From assembly GCA_020853845.1 (NCBI GenBank), contig JADYYD010000102.1, forward strand, positions 1 through 45,665: DNA of 45,665 nucleotides. The letters run 5' to 3'. Positions 26,461-34,568 of the stretch are shown one piece after another. Numbering within the stretch: the first letter of the stretch is position 1; the number at the start of each line of letters is the position of its first letter. This stretch comes from Candidatus Melainabacteria bacterium (GTDB lineage Bacteria; Cyanobacteriota; Vampirovibrionia; Obscuribacterales; Obscuribacteraceae). The translations under genes were made by a program, and so were the position numbers. A model generated the notes under the pieces. That model was not told the origin of the DNA, made no database searches, and saw nothing but the letters and a program-made list of their open reading frames with translations.

Positions 26461-27369
26461 ATGTCTTCTCAAGGTAATGGACGGGTGCTTCTGCCGGTCG
26501 ACGTAACTCATCCGACTAAGGACCTTGCCGAGAGACTCGAGCAAATCCTGCCGTTGAAGGGCGTTAAGACTCATTTGCTGTCGGTGAGGGAAGAGTTGCC
26601 GTCATATGAGAGCTTGTTGTCCACGGTGGCGGACTTCCCCGAAGACCTGCCGCACGCCTTCCAGACTAAAGCCAAGAAAGTCCTCGACGGGGTTGCAGAA
26701 TCTTTGCAGAAGCGCGGCGCCGAGGTGTCGCAGGAATTGGTCTCCGGACCGACGGTGGCAATGATCGAAAAGGTAGCCAGAGACGAGAACTTTGCCTTTA
26801 CCGCGCTGGCTCCCGGCAGGCACTCACGTGTCGAGCTTTTCTTTCTGGGCTCGACAACGCTGAGAGTTGCCAAACATTGCCCCGGCATGGTGCTGGTGCT
26901 GCGCGACTCGCAGGATACAAACGCGCTCGATACCGTTGTTTTCGGGCTGGACGGATCTGAGAACGCGAAGACGGCAATGATTGAAGCGATTGAGAGATTT
27001 AAACTGGCTGAGCGAGCCGTCAAAATTGTTTTGTGCAGCGTATCGTTCGTGCCGACCGCTCTAACCTTTGTGTCTCCGGTCGAATTCATTACCGCCATCG
27101 AATCCAATGCCAATCTGGCTGCCGAAACAATTCTTGCCGACTCGGAAAAAGCCGCTGTCGATTACGGCATCAAACAAGAAAACATCGAATTGATGAAGAG
27201 ACACGGCGATCCGTCCAACGAACTTTTGCAAGCGTGCAAAGCGCGAAGAGCCGGTTTGCTGGTCATTGGCGCACAAGGACACAGCGCCGTCGAGCATTTC
27301 TTCCTGGGCAGTGTTTCGCAGCGTGCCGTCATGCACGCACCGTGTCCGGTGGCTGTGGTGAGAGTCTGA
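26461..27369 (+). CDS. Tandem universal stress protein (Usp)
   Basis: This is a 302-residue cytoplasmic protein of two Usp domains in tandem. The C-terminal domain (about 155-302) has the ATP-binding signature G-2x-G-9x-G-S (GAQGHSAVEHFFLGS) and ends PCPVAVVRV, so it belongs to the ATP-binding class. The N-terminal domain keeps the cognate stretch APGRHSRVELFFLGST, with Ala-Pro-Gly in place of the first Gly. The start at 26461 has GGAG 10 bases upstream and gives a normal N-terminus; the frame remains open to 26437. The oxidase-fold gene follows 10 bases after the stop, so the two are co-transcribed, suggesting a shared stress or envelope role. Confidence 0.9.
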   Translation: MSSQGNGRVLLPVDVTHPTKDLAERLEQILPLKGVKTHLLSVREELPSYESLLSTVADFPEDLPHAFQTKAKKVLDGVAESLQKRGAEVSQELVSGPTVAMIEKVARDENFAFTALAPGRHSRVELFFLGSTTLRVAKHCPGMVLVLRDSQDTNALDTVVFGLDGSENAKTAMIEAIERFKLAERAVKIVLCSVSFVPTALTFVSPVEFITAIESNANLAAETILADSEKAAVDYGIKQENIELMKRHGDPSNELLQACKARRAGLLVIGAQGHSAVEHFFLGSVSQRAVMHAPCPVAVVRV

Positions 27370-27379
27370 GGCTGGAAAA

Positions 27380-28573
27380 ATGAAGACTGTTGCACTTTTG
27401 TGTTCATTGTCCGTGGCTGTACTGTGCTCGTTGGCGCCGATTCGTTCTGCGCTCGCACAGGACGGCATGGCCGCAGAGCAAGCCAAGGAAAGAGAAGAGC
27501 TCGAAGATATGCGTCAGGAGGTCGGCGATATTAAAGCCACCATAAATGATGCCATGCGGCAGATGACCGAATTGAAAAATCAGATGAAGGATCAGACCTA
27601 CTTCGAAGTGCATCTTTTTGCCAAAGAGAGCATCGTAAAAGTGGCTTCCGATGCGCAAATCAGTGTGCTCACTTACAACGGCAAGCTGCCCGGACCGGAA
27701 CTGCGGTTTCAGCAAGGCGACAAAGTTCGCCTGATTTTGCACAATCAATTGAAGTTTCCGACCAGCCTTCATTTTCACGGCATGATTTTGCCCGGCTCCG
27801 TCGATGGTTTGCCGCGTCCCGACTCGGGCATCGTCAAAGCGAACGCCACTTATGCATATCAATTCATCGCCAACCAGCCGGGCACTTTCTGGTATCACCC
27901 GCAGATAATTCACGGAGATCAAAAGGCGAAAGGGCTTTTCGGATCGCTGGTAATTGAACCCAAGGGCGCCAGAACTCAGCGTGCCGACACGCCTGATAAG
28001 GATGTGGTGCTCGTCATCGGTGATATGCACACCGAATTTCGCAGCCGGGAAGGAAGACAAACTGCGCCGTCTCCATCAGACGCGAAGCCCGAAGCTAAGC
28101 CAGGGGCGAAACCCGATGCAGCCAGCCAGCTTTTGTCCAATGCGAACATGCGCCTTTTCGGCGCGGTAGCGACCGAAAGCAAGAAGTCTGACGCGCTGAC
28201 TTTTTATTTGATGAACGGAAAGAGTGCACCACTTGCGCCACCAATCGATGTTCGCAAAGGGCAGCGCGTGCGTTTGCGCATTATCAACAGCGGACATACA
28301 GCAGTGCCGTTGCATCTGAGCGGGCACCGGATGGAAGTAATGGCGCGCGACGGCAGCGACATGCTGGAGCCGCGCGTCTACAGGGACACCGTCACTGTGA
28401 ATGCAGGGGAAAGAGTCGACGTCGAATTTACCGCCGACAATCCCGGGCTGTGGGCGCTGGCGTCGGAAGTTTTCGAGCAAGCATCGCGCGAGGGCAGAAC
28501 GCCCGGCGGCATTGCCTGCATTCTGCGCTACACGGACATTGTCGAGCCCGCATTGCAAAATCCGAATCCTTAG
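27380..28573 (+). CDS. Secreted multicopper-oxidase-fold protein with degenerate copper sites
   Basis: The 397-residue protein has a signal peptide (1-26, SALA|QD) and a coiled coil (30-70), then two cupredoxin-like domains (about 73-225 and 255-390) joined by a Pro/Lys/Ala linker. Domain 1 keeps the first copper motif, LHFHGM (His131, His133) with DG at 142-143. In the second motif the usual HxH is H-P-Q (173-175), leaving only a displaced His178. In the C-terminal domain the HPxHLHGH motif reads VPLHLSGH (His312, His316 remain). The HCHxxxH motif is wholly absent: the segment reads GLWALASEVFEQASREG. At most one incomplete centre could form, so oxidase activity is doubtful and a structural or copper-binding role is more likely. 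It is co-transcribed with the Usp gene. Confidence 0.82.
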   Translation: MKTVALLCSLSVAVLCSLAPIRSALAQDGMAAEQAKEREELEDMRQEVGDIKATINDAMRQMTELKNQMKDQTYFEVHLFAKESIVKVASDAQISVLTYNGKLPGPELRFQQGDKVRLILHNQLKFPTSLHFHGMILPGSVDGLPRPDSGIVKANATYAYQFIANQPGTFWYHPQIIHGDQKAKGLFGSLVIEPKGARTQRADTPDKDVVLVIGDMHTEFRSREGRQTAPSPSDAKPEAKPGAKPDAASQLLSNANMRLFGAVATESKKSDALTFYLMNGKSAPLAPPIDVRKGQRVRLRIINSGHTAVPLHLSGHRMEVMARDGSDMLEPRVYRDTVTVNAGERVDVEFTADNPGLWALASEVFEQASREGRTPGGIACILRYTDIVEPALQNPNP

Positions 28574-28583
28574 CCTAAATGTA

Positions 28584-28886
28584 CTAAAGGTCTCTCAGTT
28601 GTTGCAGTCTGAGGTTGACCTTTTCTCTGGGCAGTCCGGTGTGCTGGCAAAATGCGCTCCAGCCCACTTCGATGACCTCTTCCCAGTGCCGGAAAAATAT
28701 ATCCGTGTTGAGATACCCCTCGCCCAGCTCAAAAGAGTAGTCGGCAAGTATTGCCTTAGCCATGTCGTGCTGAATCATGTGCTGCAGGTCGAACCACTGA
28801 TCTTCGACAGCCAGTTCAAAAAGTATTCCAAGGAATTCCTTCTGAGAGTAGCGACTTTCGGCTAGTTGTTTGAGCTTGTCGTCCAT
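28584..28886 (-). CDS. Small hypothetical acidic protein
   Basis: I do not recognise this 100-residue protein. It looks all-helical and soluble, with aromatic and acidic residues, and its two halves (YSQKEFLGILFELAVEDQWFDLQHMIQ and the C-terminal VEVGWSAFCQHTGLPREKVNL-like part) resemble a compact alpha bundle. A purine-rich AGAGAC lies 5 bases before the ATG. It converges on the oxidase-fold gene, 10 bases away. Codon use and the open frame support a real gene. Confidence 0.6.
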   Translation of the reverse strand: MDDKLKQLAESRYSQKEFLGILFELAVEDQWFDLQHMIQHDMAKAILADYSFELGEGYLNTDIFFRHWEEVIEVGWSAFCQHTGLPREKVNLRLQQLRDL

Positions 28887-29049
28887 CGGTGTCTCTGATG
28901 TTTTCGCCGCGACTGCGAATTAGGACTGAAAACTGCGCCTGCCGGTGCCTGGACATATCATTAAATTAGCATAAGAGTGCAAAATCGCAGCCTTTTCCTC
29001 TCAAAATTTCATCTACCTGACGAACGGAAAAGCTGATATATCCTTGGTT

Positions 29050-29055
29050 TATAAT
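29050..29055 (+). promoter_or_regulatory. Consensus -10 box for aminotransferase gene
   Basis: A perfect TATAAT lies 101 bases upstream of the aminotransferase ATG. No convincing -35 is seen at 16-18 bases, so it may need an activator. The predicted leader is about 95 bases. Confidence 0.4.
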
Positions 29056-29155
29056 GTTCTGACCGAATGTGGGCCTGTGTGGGTTAGTTTGGATGACTAT
29101 CGCACTGCCCGGTATCTCAGTGGATGTCGGATTGCTGGAGCTCTGGGGGCTTAAG

Positions 29156-30544
29156 ATGGCAAATTTGTCTCAGTCGAATGCTGAATGGTTGGAGAACGAC
29201 TCCCGATACCTGGCGCCGACTTATCACCGCTGTTTCGAGATTGTGGCTGAGCGCGCGCAGGGCGCATATTTGTATGACGTCGAGGGCAATGAGTATCTCG
29301 ACTTCACTATGGGCATCGCCGTCAACAATGTAGGGCATTGCCACCCGGCCGTTGTGAAAGCGGCAAAAGATCAGGTCGACAAACTGATTCATTGTTCGGC
29401 TGTCACTCGTCACACGATGAATATCAAATTGGCGCAAAAAATTGCGCAAATTGCACCGGCCGGGCTTGATTGTGTTTTTCTCAATAACAGCGGCGGGGAA
29501 GCAGTCGACGCGGCGATCAAGATGGCTCGCTTCGTAACCGGCCGTCCCAATGTGATTGCATTTACCGGCGCCTTTCACGGGCGCACTCTTTTGGCGACGG
29601 CGCTGACGACCGCCAAATCGCACTATCGTCAGGGGTACGAGCCGCTTCCTTCCGGCATTTTCCATGCGCCTTACCCGTACTGTCTGCGCTGTCCGGTTTC
29701 GCAAGTGCCGGGAAAATGCAACCTCGAATGTTTCGATGTCTTAGAATCGATGTTCAATCACCAGGTGAAGCCGGATTCTGTAGGCGCGATTTTAATTGAG
29801 CCGATGATGGGAGAGGGCGGTTATGTAGTGCCCGCGACCGGTTATAAAACTGAAAATGGATATATGCAAAGGCTGAGGAAACTTTGCGATCAGCATGGAA
29901 TTATGCTGATTTTCGATGAGGTTCAATCAGGATTTGGGCGAACCGGCAAGTGGTTTGCCTCCGAGCACTTTGGTGTAATCCCCGACATTATGATTGTCGC
30001 GAAGGGTATTGCCAGCGGCTTTCCGATGGCCGGGGTGGTTTCCCGAAAAGAGCTGATGGACAAGTGGACGATGGGTCGGCACGGTAGCACATACGGTGGC
30101 AACCCGGTTGCTTGCGCCGCCGCGCTTGCATCAATCGATGTAATCGAGAAAGAAAATCTTCTGGAGAACACCACCAAGATGGGCGAGTATTTTGTCGCCA
30201 GGTTAAACGAATTGAGGAAGAAGTATTCATTTATCAATGAAGTACGTGGGCTTGGCTTGATGATCGGCATGGAGGTTTCGGACCCGTCGGGCGCGCCGGA
30301 TGGGCAATTTATCGAGCGTCTCGTTGATGAATGTTTCAAGCGAAAGCTTCTTTTGCTCGATTGCGGTATAAAGAATCACATAATCCGTTTTATCCCACCA
30401 TTGAACGTCACCAAGAGCGAAATAGATAAAGCGCTCGCAATCATTGAAGAAGCGCTGCCGGCGGCTGTCGCTGCTAGAGGCGGTGCTGGTGACAAGAAAA
30501 CAGATAAGGACAAAGATGCTTCGGTTGCTGAGCTTGTCTCTTGA
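29156..30544 (+). CDS. Class III PLP-dependent aminotransferase (GabT/ArgD-like)
   Basis: This 462-residue class III aminotransferase acts on omega-amino groups such as those of 4-aminobutyrate or acetylornithine. The PLP Lys is residue 283 in AKGIASGFPM. The cofactor Asp is 254 in IFDEVQSGFGRTGKW. Other family elements are LNNSGGEAVDAAIKMAR, the FHGRT loop and STYGGNPVACAAA. The stretch CLRCPVSQVPGKCNLEC (176-192) holds four Cys in a CxxC...CxxxC arrangement seen in part of the 4-aminobutyrate aminotransferase group, which favours GabT-like over ArgD. The C-terminal 25 residues are an Ala/Lys/Asp tail. GGGGG 6 bases upstream fixes the ATG at 29156. The frame extends upstream to 29069 without support. 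The metalloprotease gene overlaps its end. Confidence 0.87.
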   Translation: MANLSQSNAEWLENDSRYLAPTYHRCFEIVAERAQGAYLYDVEGNEYLDFTMGIAVNNVGHCHPAVVKAAKDQVDKLIHCSAVTRHTMNIKLAQKIAQIAPAGLDCVFLNNSGGEAVDAAIKMARFVTGRPNVIAFTGAFHGRTLLATALTTAKSHYRQGYEPLPSGIFHAPYPYCLRCPVSQVPGKCNLECFDVLESMFNHQVKPDSVGAILIEPMMGEGGYVVPATGYKTENGYMQRLRKLCDQHGIMLIFDEVQSGFGRTGKWFASEHFGVIPDIMIVAKGIASGFPMAGVVSRKELMDKWTMGRHGSTYGGNPVACAAALASIDVIEKENLLENTTKMGEYFVARLNELRKKYSFINEVRGLGLMIGMEVSDPSGAPDGQFIERLVDECFKRKLLLLDCGIKNHIIRFIPPLNVTKSEIDKALAIIEEALPAAVAARGGAGDKKTDKDKDASVAELVS

Positions 30545-31358
30545 TGAATCAAAACTCGCTGCGCTCATGAAGGCATCATATTTGGTGCTGCTTCTTGCCT
30601 TTTGTTTTGCCGTCGGCACTCAGGCAAGAGCCGCTTCAGAAGACGAAGCGCTCTCTGCCGGGAATCAGATGAATTTGATTCCGCTGACTAATGTTTTGCC
30701 TCCCCAATTCGTGCGGATTGCGCCATATGGTTCGCCGAAAATCACATCCGATTATTGCAATGAAGTTTTAGCCGCCACCAAAAATCGTGTTTTGCGTTTC
30801 AAAAACATGCCGGTCAAGGTATACATAACACCGCATCCTGAGCCTGGTTTCACAGAAGCGTGCATAAGAGGATTCGACGAGTGGGAAAACCGCACCAATG
30901 GAATGATCGCTTTTCTGCGAGTCGATTCACCAGAGCAGGCGCGCGTGAGAGTCGTTTGGAAGAGGCTTGGCGATAAGGGGTCTTCAAAAGATTGCATGCT
31001 TGGTGCACAAACCATCACGCGATGGCAGGCGAAGACTCCGATGCCGATGGGCGTTGTGCCCGTCTCGGGAATTCCGGTGCCGATTTTCATTCCTCGAATC
31101 GGTGCTCAATACTCGGTCGAGCCGCAAATTATCGAAGTGAATCTAGACTTGGTATTTTCGCGCGACCCGGATATTCGTCTTTTGATATTGAAGAACATCG
31201 TCACGCATGAACTCGGGCATGCGCTTGGCTTGCTCGGTCACAGCCCTGTGCGGGCTGATTTGATGTATCCGGAAACTGATGAAACTTCGCGTCTTTCACA
31301 GCGCGACATCAACACCATCAACAAGCTCTATCAAATGAAAGTGGATATTCCGCTCTAG
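30516..31358 (+). CDS. Secreted matrixin-type zinc metalloprotease
   Basis: This is a zinc endopeptidase of the metzincin/matrixin (M10-like) group, 281 residues if started at 30516. The zinc site HELGHALGLLGH (from residue 231) has the bacterial variant with one extra Gly before the third His, and a Met-turn DLMYPE follows. Both are complete. A hydrophobic stretch (SYLVLLLAFCFAVG) ending QARAA is a signal peptide. The start is ambiguous: ATG 30516 has AAGGA 5 bases upstream and overlaps the aminotransferase by 29 bases, while ATG 30567 gives a more typical signal peptide (MKASYLVLLL) but lacks a ribosome site. No pro-domain Cys switch is evident. It probably acts in the periplasm or outside the cell. 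It converges on the next gene with two bases between stops. Confidence 0.87.
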   Translation: MLRLLSLSLDESKLAALMKASYLVLLLAFCFAVGTQARAASEDEALSAGNQMNLIPLTNVLPPQFVRIAPYGSPKITSDYCNEVLAATKNRVLRFKNMPVKVYITPHPEPGFTEACIRGFDEWENRTNGMIAFLRVDSPEQARVRVVWKRLGDKGSSKDCMLGAQTITRWQAKTPMPMGVVPVSGIPVPIFIPRIGAQYSVEPQIIEVNLDLVFSRDPDIRLLILKNIVTHELGHALGLLGHSPVRADLMYPETDETSRLSQRDINTINKLYQMKVDIPL

Positions 31359-31360
31359 TT

Positions 31361-32065
31361 CTATTCTTGAGGCTGTTGGCGCTCGTAAGGGTTTCTCGAA
31401 ACATCGAACGCGCGGCGTGTTCTCACATCCAAAAGATGATTGTTTCTCTCCATGCCATAAACTGTTCTGCGCCTTTCAGCCATCTGCGGTGCCAGGGGGC
31501 GACCGCGCTTGTCGCGTGCGTCCGGCTCGCCGAGCACTCGAATATAGTCGTTAAAGATGTTCGATTGCTCGGAGAGGAACATGGCATATGACCTGTGCAG
31601 GTGCATCGTTTCCGAACACGATTCGACCTCCCGCATTTGATTGAAAGCTTCGGCGTAGCGGTCGGCCATGTCGAGCAAGAATTTCTGGTCATCCTGGGAT
31701 AGACCGGAGCCGGGCTGGCGCGATGCCAGAGACTCGAAATATTGCCGCTCTTGAGGCGTGTTCTCGTATTTCCTGCGAATTTCGTCATACTGAGAAAACC
31801 ACTTTTCCAGGTCGTTGACCGCCGGCAGGGGCGCTTCTTCTTTCTGGTTGCCTTCCTTATCGACGTGCGGTCTTTCGTTTTGACCATAGGGATCGGGGCG
31901 GCGATCGGACTCCGGTGCATCGGTCTGCGCCGTGTCGGACGTGTCGTACCCGCCTTGTCCTGAGGCAGAAGGTTGAAAGAAAGCGAACACCGCAATGGCT
32001 GCGATCAAATGCGCTGAAAGCGCGAAGGCTCGATGGAGCGTGGAATTGGATTTGAAAGGGCGCAT
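31361..32065 (-). CDS. Secreted hypothetical protein, paralogue of the upstream gene
   Basis: This 234-residue protein has a hydrophobic segment (about 14-35, ALSAHLIAAIAVFAFFQP) that serves as a signal peptide or anchor, then a Gln/Asp/Pro-rich linker (36-80) and a helical domain (about 85-234). The helical domain aligns by eye with the neighbouring protein at 32123-32782. Shared elements are WF-x2-YD-x-(I/V)-RR, a Glu-Thr-x-x-LHR segment, F-x-DY-x-x-V, D-x2-x-G-x-P-x-A and an (N/K)-x-x-LD-x-x-x-R C-terminal block. The ATG at 32065 has AAGG about 8 bases upstream and gives the cleaner signal sequence; the frame is open to 32092. The family is not known to me. It follows its paralogue after 57 bases, so the two are a tandem duplicate in one operon. 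Confidence 0.7.
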   Translation of the reverse strand: MRPFKSNSTLHRAFALSAHLIAAIAVFAFFQPSASGQGGYDTSDTAQTDAPESDRRPDPYGQNERPHVDKEGNQKEEAPLPAVNDLEKWFSQYDEIRRKYENTPQERQYFESLASRQPGSGLSQDDQKFLLDMADRYAEAFNQMREVESCSETMHLHRSYAMFLSEQSNIFNDYIRVLGEPDARDKRGRPLAPQMAERRRTVYGMERNNHLLDVRTRRAFDVSRNPYERQQPQE

Positions 32066-32122
32066 GACGGTTAGACCTTGAGCTCCAAACACATCCTATA
32101 TATTCCCTGACGGACTAGAGAT

Positions 32123-32782
32123 TTAGTACCTGTAGGGCGGAATGTTGAACTGCTGGCGCAATTGGTCGTCGAGCGCTTTGTTGGTCATGTCGAGCTGTTC
32201 GAGATTTTGCTTGCGAGCCATGAGGAGGCTGGCGACGGGCTTGCCGGTCTCTTCGTCCATGGCGAAAAGATTGCTCTGGACTTTCAAATAGTCTGAAAAG
32301 AGGCGGCGAGCATCGGAAAAATACTGGTAATAGCCGCGGTGAAGGCGCTCTGTCTCGGGGTAAAGCGGCAATTGCTTCATCTGCTCGGAAGCGGCCTGAT
32401 ACTTGTTGACCAGCTTGGTGAGCAGGCTTTGAGTGGCTGCTTTCTCGTCACCGGCGAGCATGGCGCCCAGACCGCTCATGCCCTTGGACATCAGCCCATC
32501 AGCCCTTTGCTTCTCAGCCGGGGACATCTGAGCCTGGCGGCGGACCTGATCGTAGCGCTGAAACCAGTCCATGATGTATGGACCGCCCCGTGCGATATTG
32601 CCTTGCGGCGCGCCCATGGGACTGGGCGGAACCGGGCTGACCTGGAAATTGGAAACCTGCTGGTTCTGGCTGAGCGCCGAATTCTGGGAGCATGCCAACG
32701 AAAGCGCCACGACAGCCACGCTTAAAGCAGGGCGAATTGCGCAAGAAAATTTGACGCTTGGAATTTTGACGAAAGGCAACAT
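32123..32782 (-). CDS. Secreted hypothetical protein, tandem paralogue
   Basis: This 219-residue protein has a hydrophobic N-terminal helix (about 18-31). The sequence ALSLACSQ could be a lipobox, although Ser at -3 is off-consensus; otherwise cleavage follows NSALS. A Pro/Gln/Gly linker leads to a helical domain shared with the downstream protein (WFQRYDQVRR, ERLHRGYYQYFSDARRLFSDYLKV, PVASLLMARKQNLEQLDMTNKALDDQLRQQF). A Met/Gly-rich insertion (about residues 90-120) is specific to this copy. The start at ATG 32782 has GGGG 5 bases upstream; ATG 32809 is possible but has no ribosome site. It is the first gene of the pair. Function unknown. Confidence 0.7.
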   Translation of the reverse strand: MLPFVKIPSVKFSCAIRPALSVAVVALSLACSQNSALSQNQQVSNFQVSPVPPSPMGAPQGNIARGGPYIMDWFQRYDQVRRQAQMSPAEKQRADGLMSKGMSGLGAMLAGDEKAATQSLLTKLVNKYQAASEQMKQLPLYPETERLHRGYYQYFSDARRLFSDYLKVQSNLFAMDEETGKPVASLLMARKQNLEQLDMTNKALDDQLRQQFNIPPYRY

Positions 32783-32944
32783 TGAAACCCCAGCCGCTGA
32801 ACTGTTCATATTCTAGCGGCATCGGACAAAACATGCCTGAAAGCCTAATTATGCCAAAGTAATAGCAATTCGGGTATGAAAGTCTCAGAAGAGGCGCGAG
32901 TGCCCGAACTGACTGATAACTTACATTGCAGGATAACCGAAAGA

Positions 32945-33793
32945 ATGACCATACTGGTAGCCGTCAAGAAGAATGGAAGGGTGTTTCTGGGATCGGACCG
33001 GATTACGACTTTCGGCAACGAGTACGTGACCGACCTGGTTCGCGGCTCGAAAATCATCAAGCTGAAGCATGCATATCTGGCTACCAGCGGATATTCGCTG
33101 CTCGACAATATCATCGAGCACCTTTATCGCAGCAATCACAAAATGATGGAAAACACTTTCGCTGACCGCAGTCACGTGTTTTCGTTCTTTCTGGAACTGT
33201 ATAACGAGCTGAAGAAGTCTTACACTCTTGTCGAGCCGGGCAAGGACACCTTCGCGTCCATGTACAACGTTTTCCTCGTCGTTACGCCGAAGAACATTTA
33301 TGGTGTCTCGACTAATTTGAGCGTCAGTGAATATCCTCGCTTCGCCGCTCGTGGCGCAGGTTCTGACTATTCGGTCGGTTGTCTTTACGGACTCTATGAC
33401 GTCCTCGAGGACGGCATGGAATTGACGCGCATGGCATTGGAAGCCGCCTGCCACTTCAATGTCTATTGCAAGGAACCGCTGGATATCCTGGAAGTGAAGG
33501 AGTCCGATTTCGGCAAGTCGTTCAAAGACACGCACAAGGTGCCTGCCAGCCATCTGACGACCTTCAATACTCTCATGGGGCTGCAGGAGCTGAAGCTTGT
33601 CTCCGCTAAAGGAACAGCGTCAGCCGCGAAAAACGGCGCCGCAACTAAAAGTTCAACCGGCAGTAAGAGCGCTGCGAAAAAGCCTGCTGCTAAGTCCACG
33701 GTCGTGAAAGCATCCGCTGCAAAATCTGCCCCCCGCGCCAAAAAGCCCATAACTACCGGTGGTGGCAAGGCAAAGAAAGGTCGCCGGAAATAG
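32945..33793 (+). CDS. Proteasome/HslV-like Ntn hydrolase with histone-H1-like tail
   Basis: The 282-residue protein has a core (1-215) that fits the proteasome beta/HslV fold. Thr directly follows the initiator Met, as the N-terminal nucleophile would. GSD puts Asp at mature position 17, FGN matches the proteasomal GN, and Lys in GSKIIKL is at mature 35, two later than the canonical Lys33. Segment RGAGSDYSVGCLYGLYD (137-153) matches the proteasomal GSGxxYA region. No HslU or other unfoldase is next to it. Residues 222-282 are a Lys/Ala/Pro/Ser tail like histone H1 C-termini, absent from proteasomal subunits and likely to bind nucleic acid. The start at ATG 32945 exposes the Thr; the frame is open to 32876 without a Gly-Thr processing site. 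Confidence 0.78.
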   Translation: MTILVAVKKNGRVFLGSDRITTFGNEYVTDLVRGSKIIKLKHAYLATSGYSLLDNIIEHLYRSNHKMMENTFADRSHVFSFFLELYNELKKSYTLVEPGKDTFASMYNVFLVVTPKNIYGVSTNLSVSEYPRFAARGAGSDYSVGCLYGLYDVLEDGMELTRMALEAACHFNVYCKEPLDILEVKESDFGKSFKDTHKVPASHLTTFNTLMGLQELKLVSAKGTASAAKNGAATKSSTGSKSAAKKPAAKSTVVKASAAKSAPRAKKPITTGGGKAKKGRRK

Positions 33794-33825
33794 GCCGCTT
33801 GTTGTGACAAACCTGCGAATTCGAC

Positions 33826-34563
33826 ATGGATGATCATATAGCTGCTGTAATTACCGTAATCGGCATGACGTGCGACGTTATGGGCGGTTTGTATCTGGCT
33901 TATGATCTGTTGGGCGGCGAAAACGGACCACTCGCCAGGCTCACTAAAATAGTCAATTACAGCGTTTTGCTGGTTCTGCTTTTTCTCACAACCATGGGCC
34001 TGAAGTTCTCGCTCATAGTGGGCATTGCATTTGGAACAGCTTTGGGACTTCATTTTGATCGAGCAGGCAAAGGCATTCCCGACACCAACAAGTTTCTTTT
34101 GGCGACCGCAATTTTGCGGGGGTGTGCAATTACCGGCGCGGTTTCGCTGAAAGAGAATTACGTACTGGGTCTGACTATGGGCATCCTCGTTTTTATGATG
34201 TCGCTGATTCTGCCTAAAATGAAGATTTCGCCTTCTATGCTCTATCAGTCGGGAAAGAAGCCTCAGGTTACTTTGAAACAGGTGGTGATTGCGCTCGCGT
34301 TAATGGCTATTGCAACCGGCTCCGGACTGCTCGGTGCTAGTATCGCCCATGGTGATGCAAAGACAATCAACTTCGTAATCAGATTTGGTTTGACTTTCGG
34401 TTTTGCAATTTTCGTAGTGTCGACTGTCAGTCCTCTCATCGAATGGTACTCAGACAATTTGCCGCCGCAGACGTTCGGAACTGCAGGCGTGGTGCTGTTT
34501 ATCATCGGTTTCGTGATTCAAGCGATTCCGTCTGTTGCCACCATATTCGATGTGGCGAAATGA
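33826..34563 (+). CDS. Multi-pass inner-membrane protein of unknown function
   Basis: This 245-residue protein has about seven or eight hydrophobic helices (roughly 5-25, 43-58, 60-77, 90-108, 112-130, 150-175, 183-203 and 215-238), short loops and no obvious catalytic motif. Gly/Ala-rich helices suggest a channel, a transporter or an accessory protein. I do not recognise the family. It starts 32 bases after the Ntn hydrolase on the same strand, so it is probably co-transcribed. It converges on aroA, with five bases between stops. The ribosome site is poor. Confidence 0.72.
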   Translation: MDDHIAAVITVIGMTCDVMGGLYLAYDLLGGENGPLARLTKIVNYSVLLVLLFLTTMGLKFSLIVGIAFGTALGLHFDRAGKGIPDTNKFLLATAILRGCAITGAVSLKENYVLGLTMGILVFMMSLILPKMKISPSMLYQSGKKPQVTLKQVVIALALMAIATGSGLLGASIAHGDAKTINFVIRFGLTFGFAIFVVSTVSPLIEWYSDNLPPQTFGTAGVVLFIIGFVIQAIPSVATIFDVAK

Positions 34564-34568
34564 ACTGG

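Noticed and set aside
29156-30544. Naming as argD or gabT
   Set aside because: Class III enzymes with these specificities cannot be separated from motifs alone, although the Cys cluster leans to GabT-like.
32945-33793. Annotation as HslV itself
   Set aside because: No HslU neighbour, an off-register Lys and a 60-residue basic tail make a direct hslV assignment unsafe.
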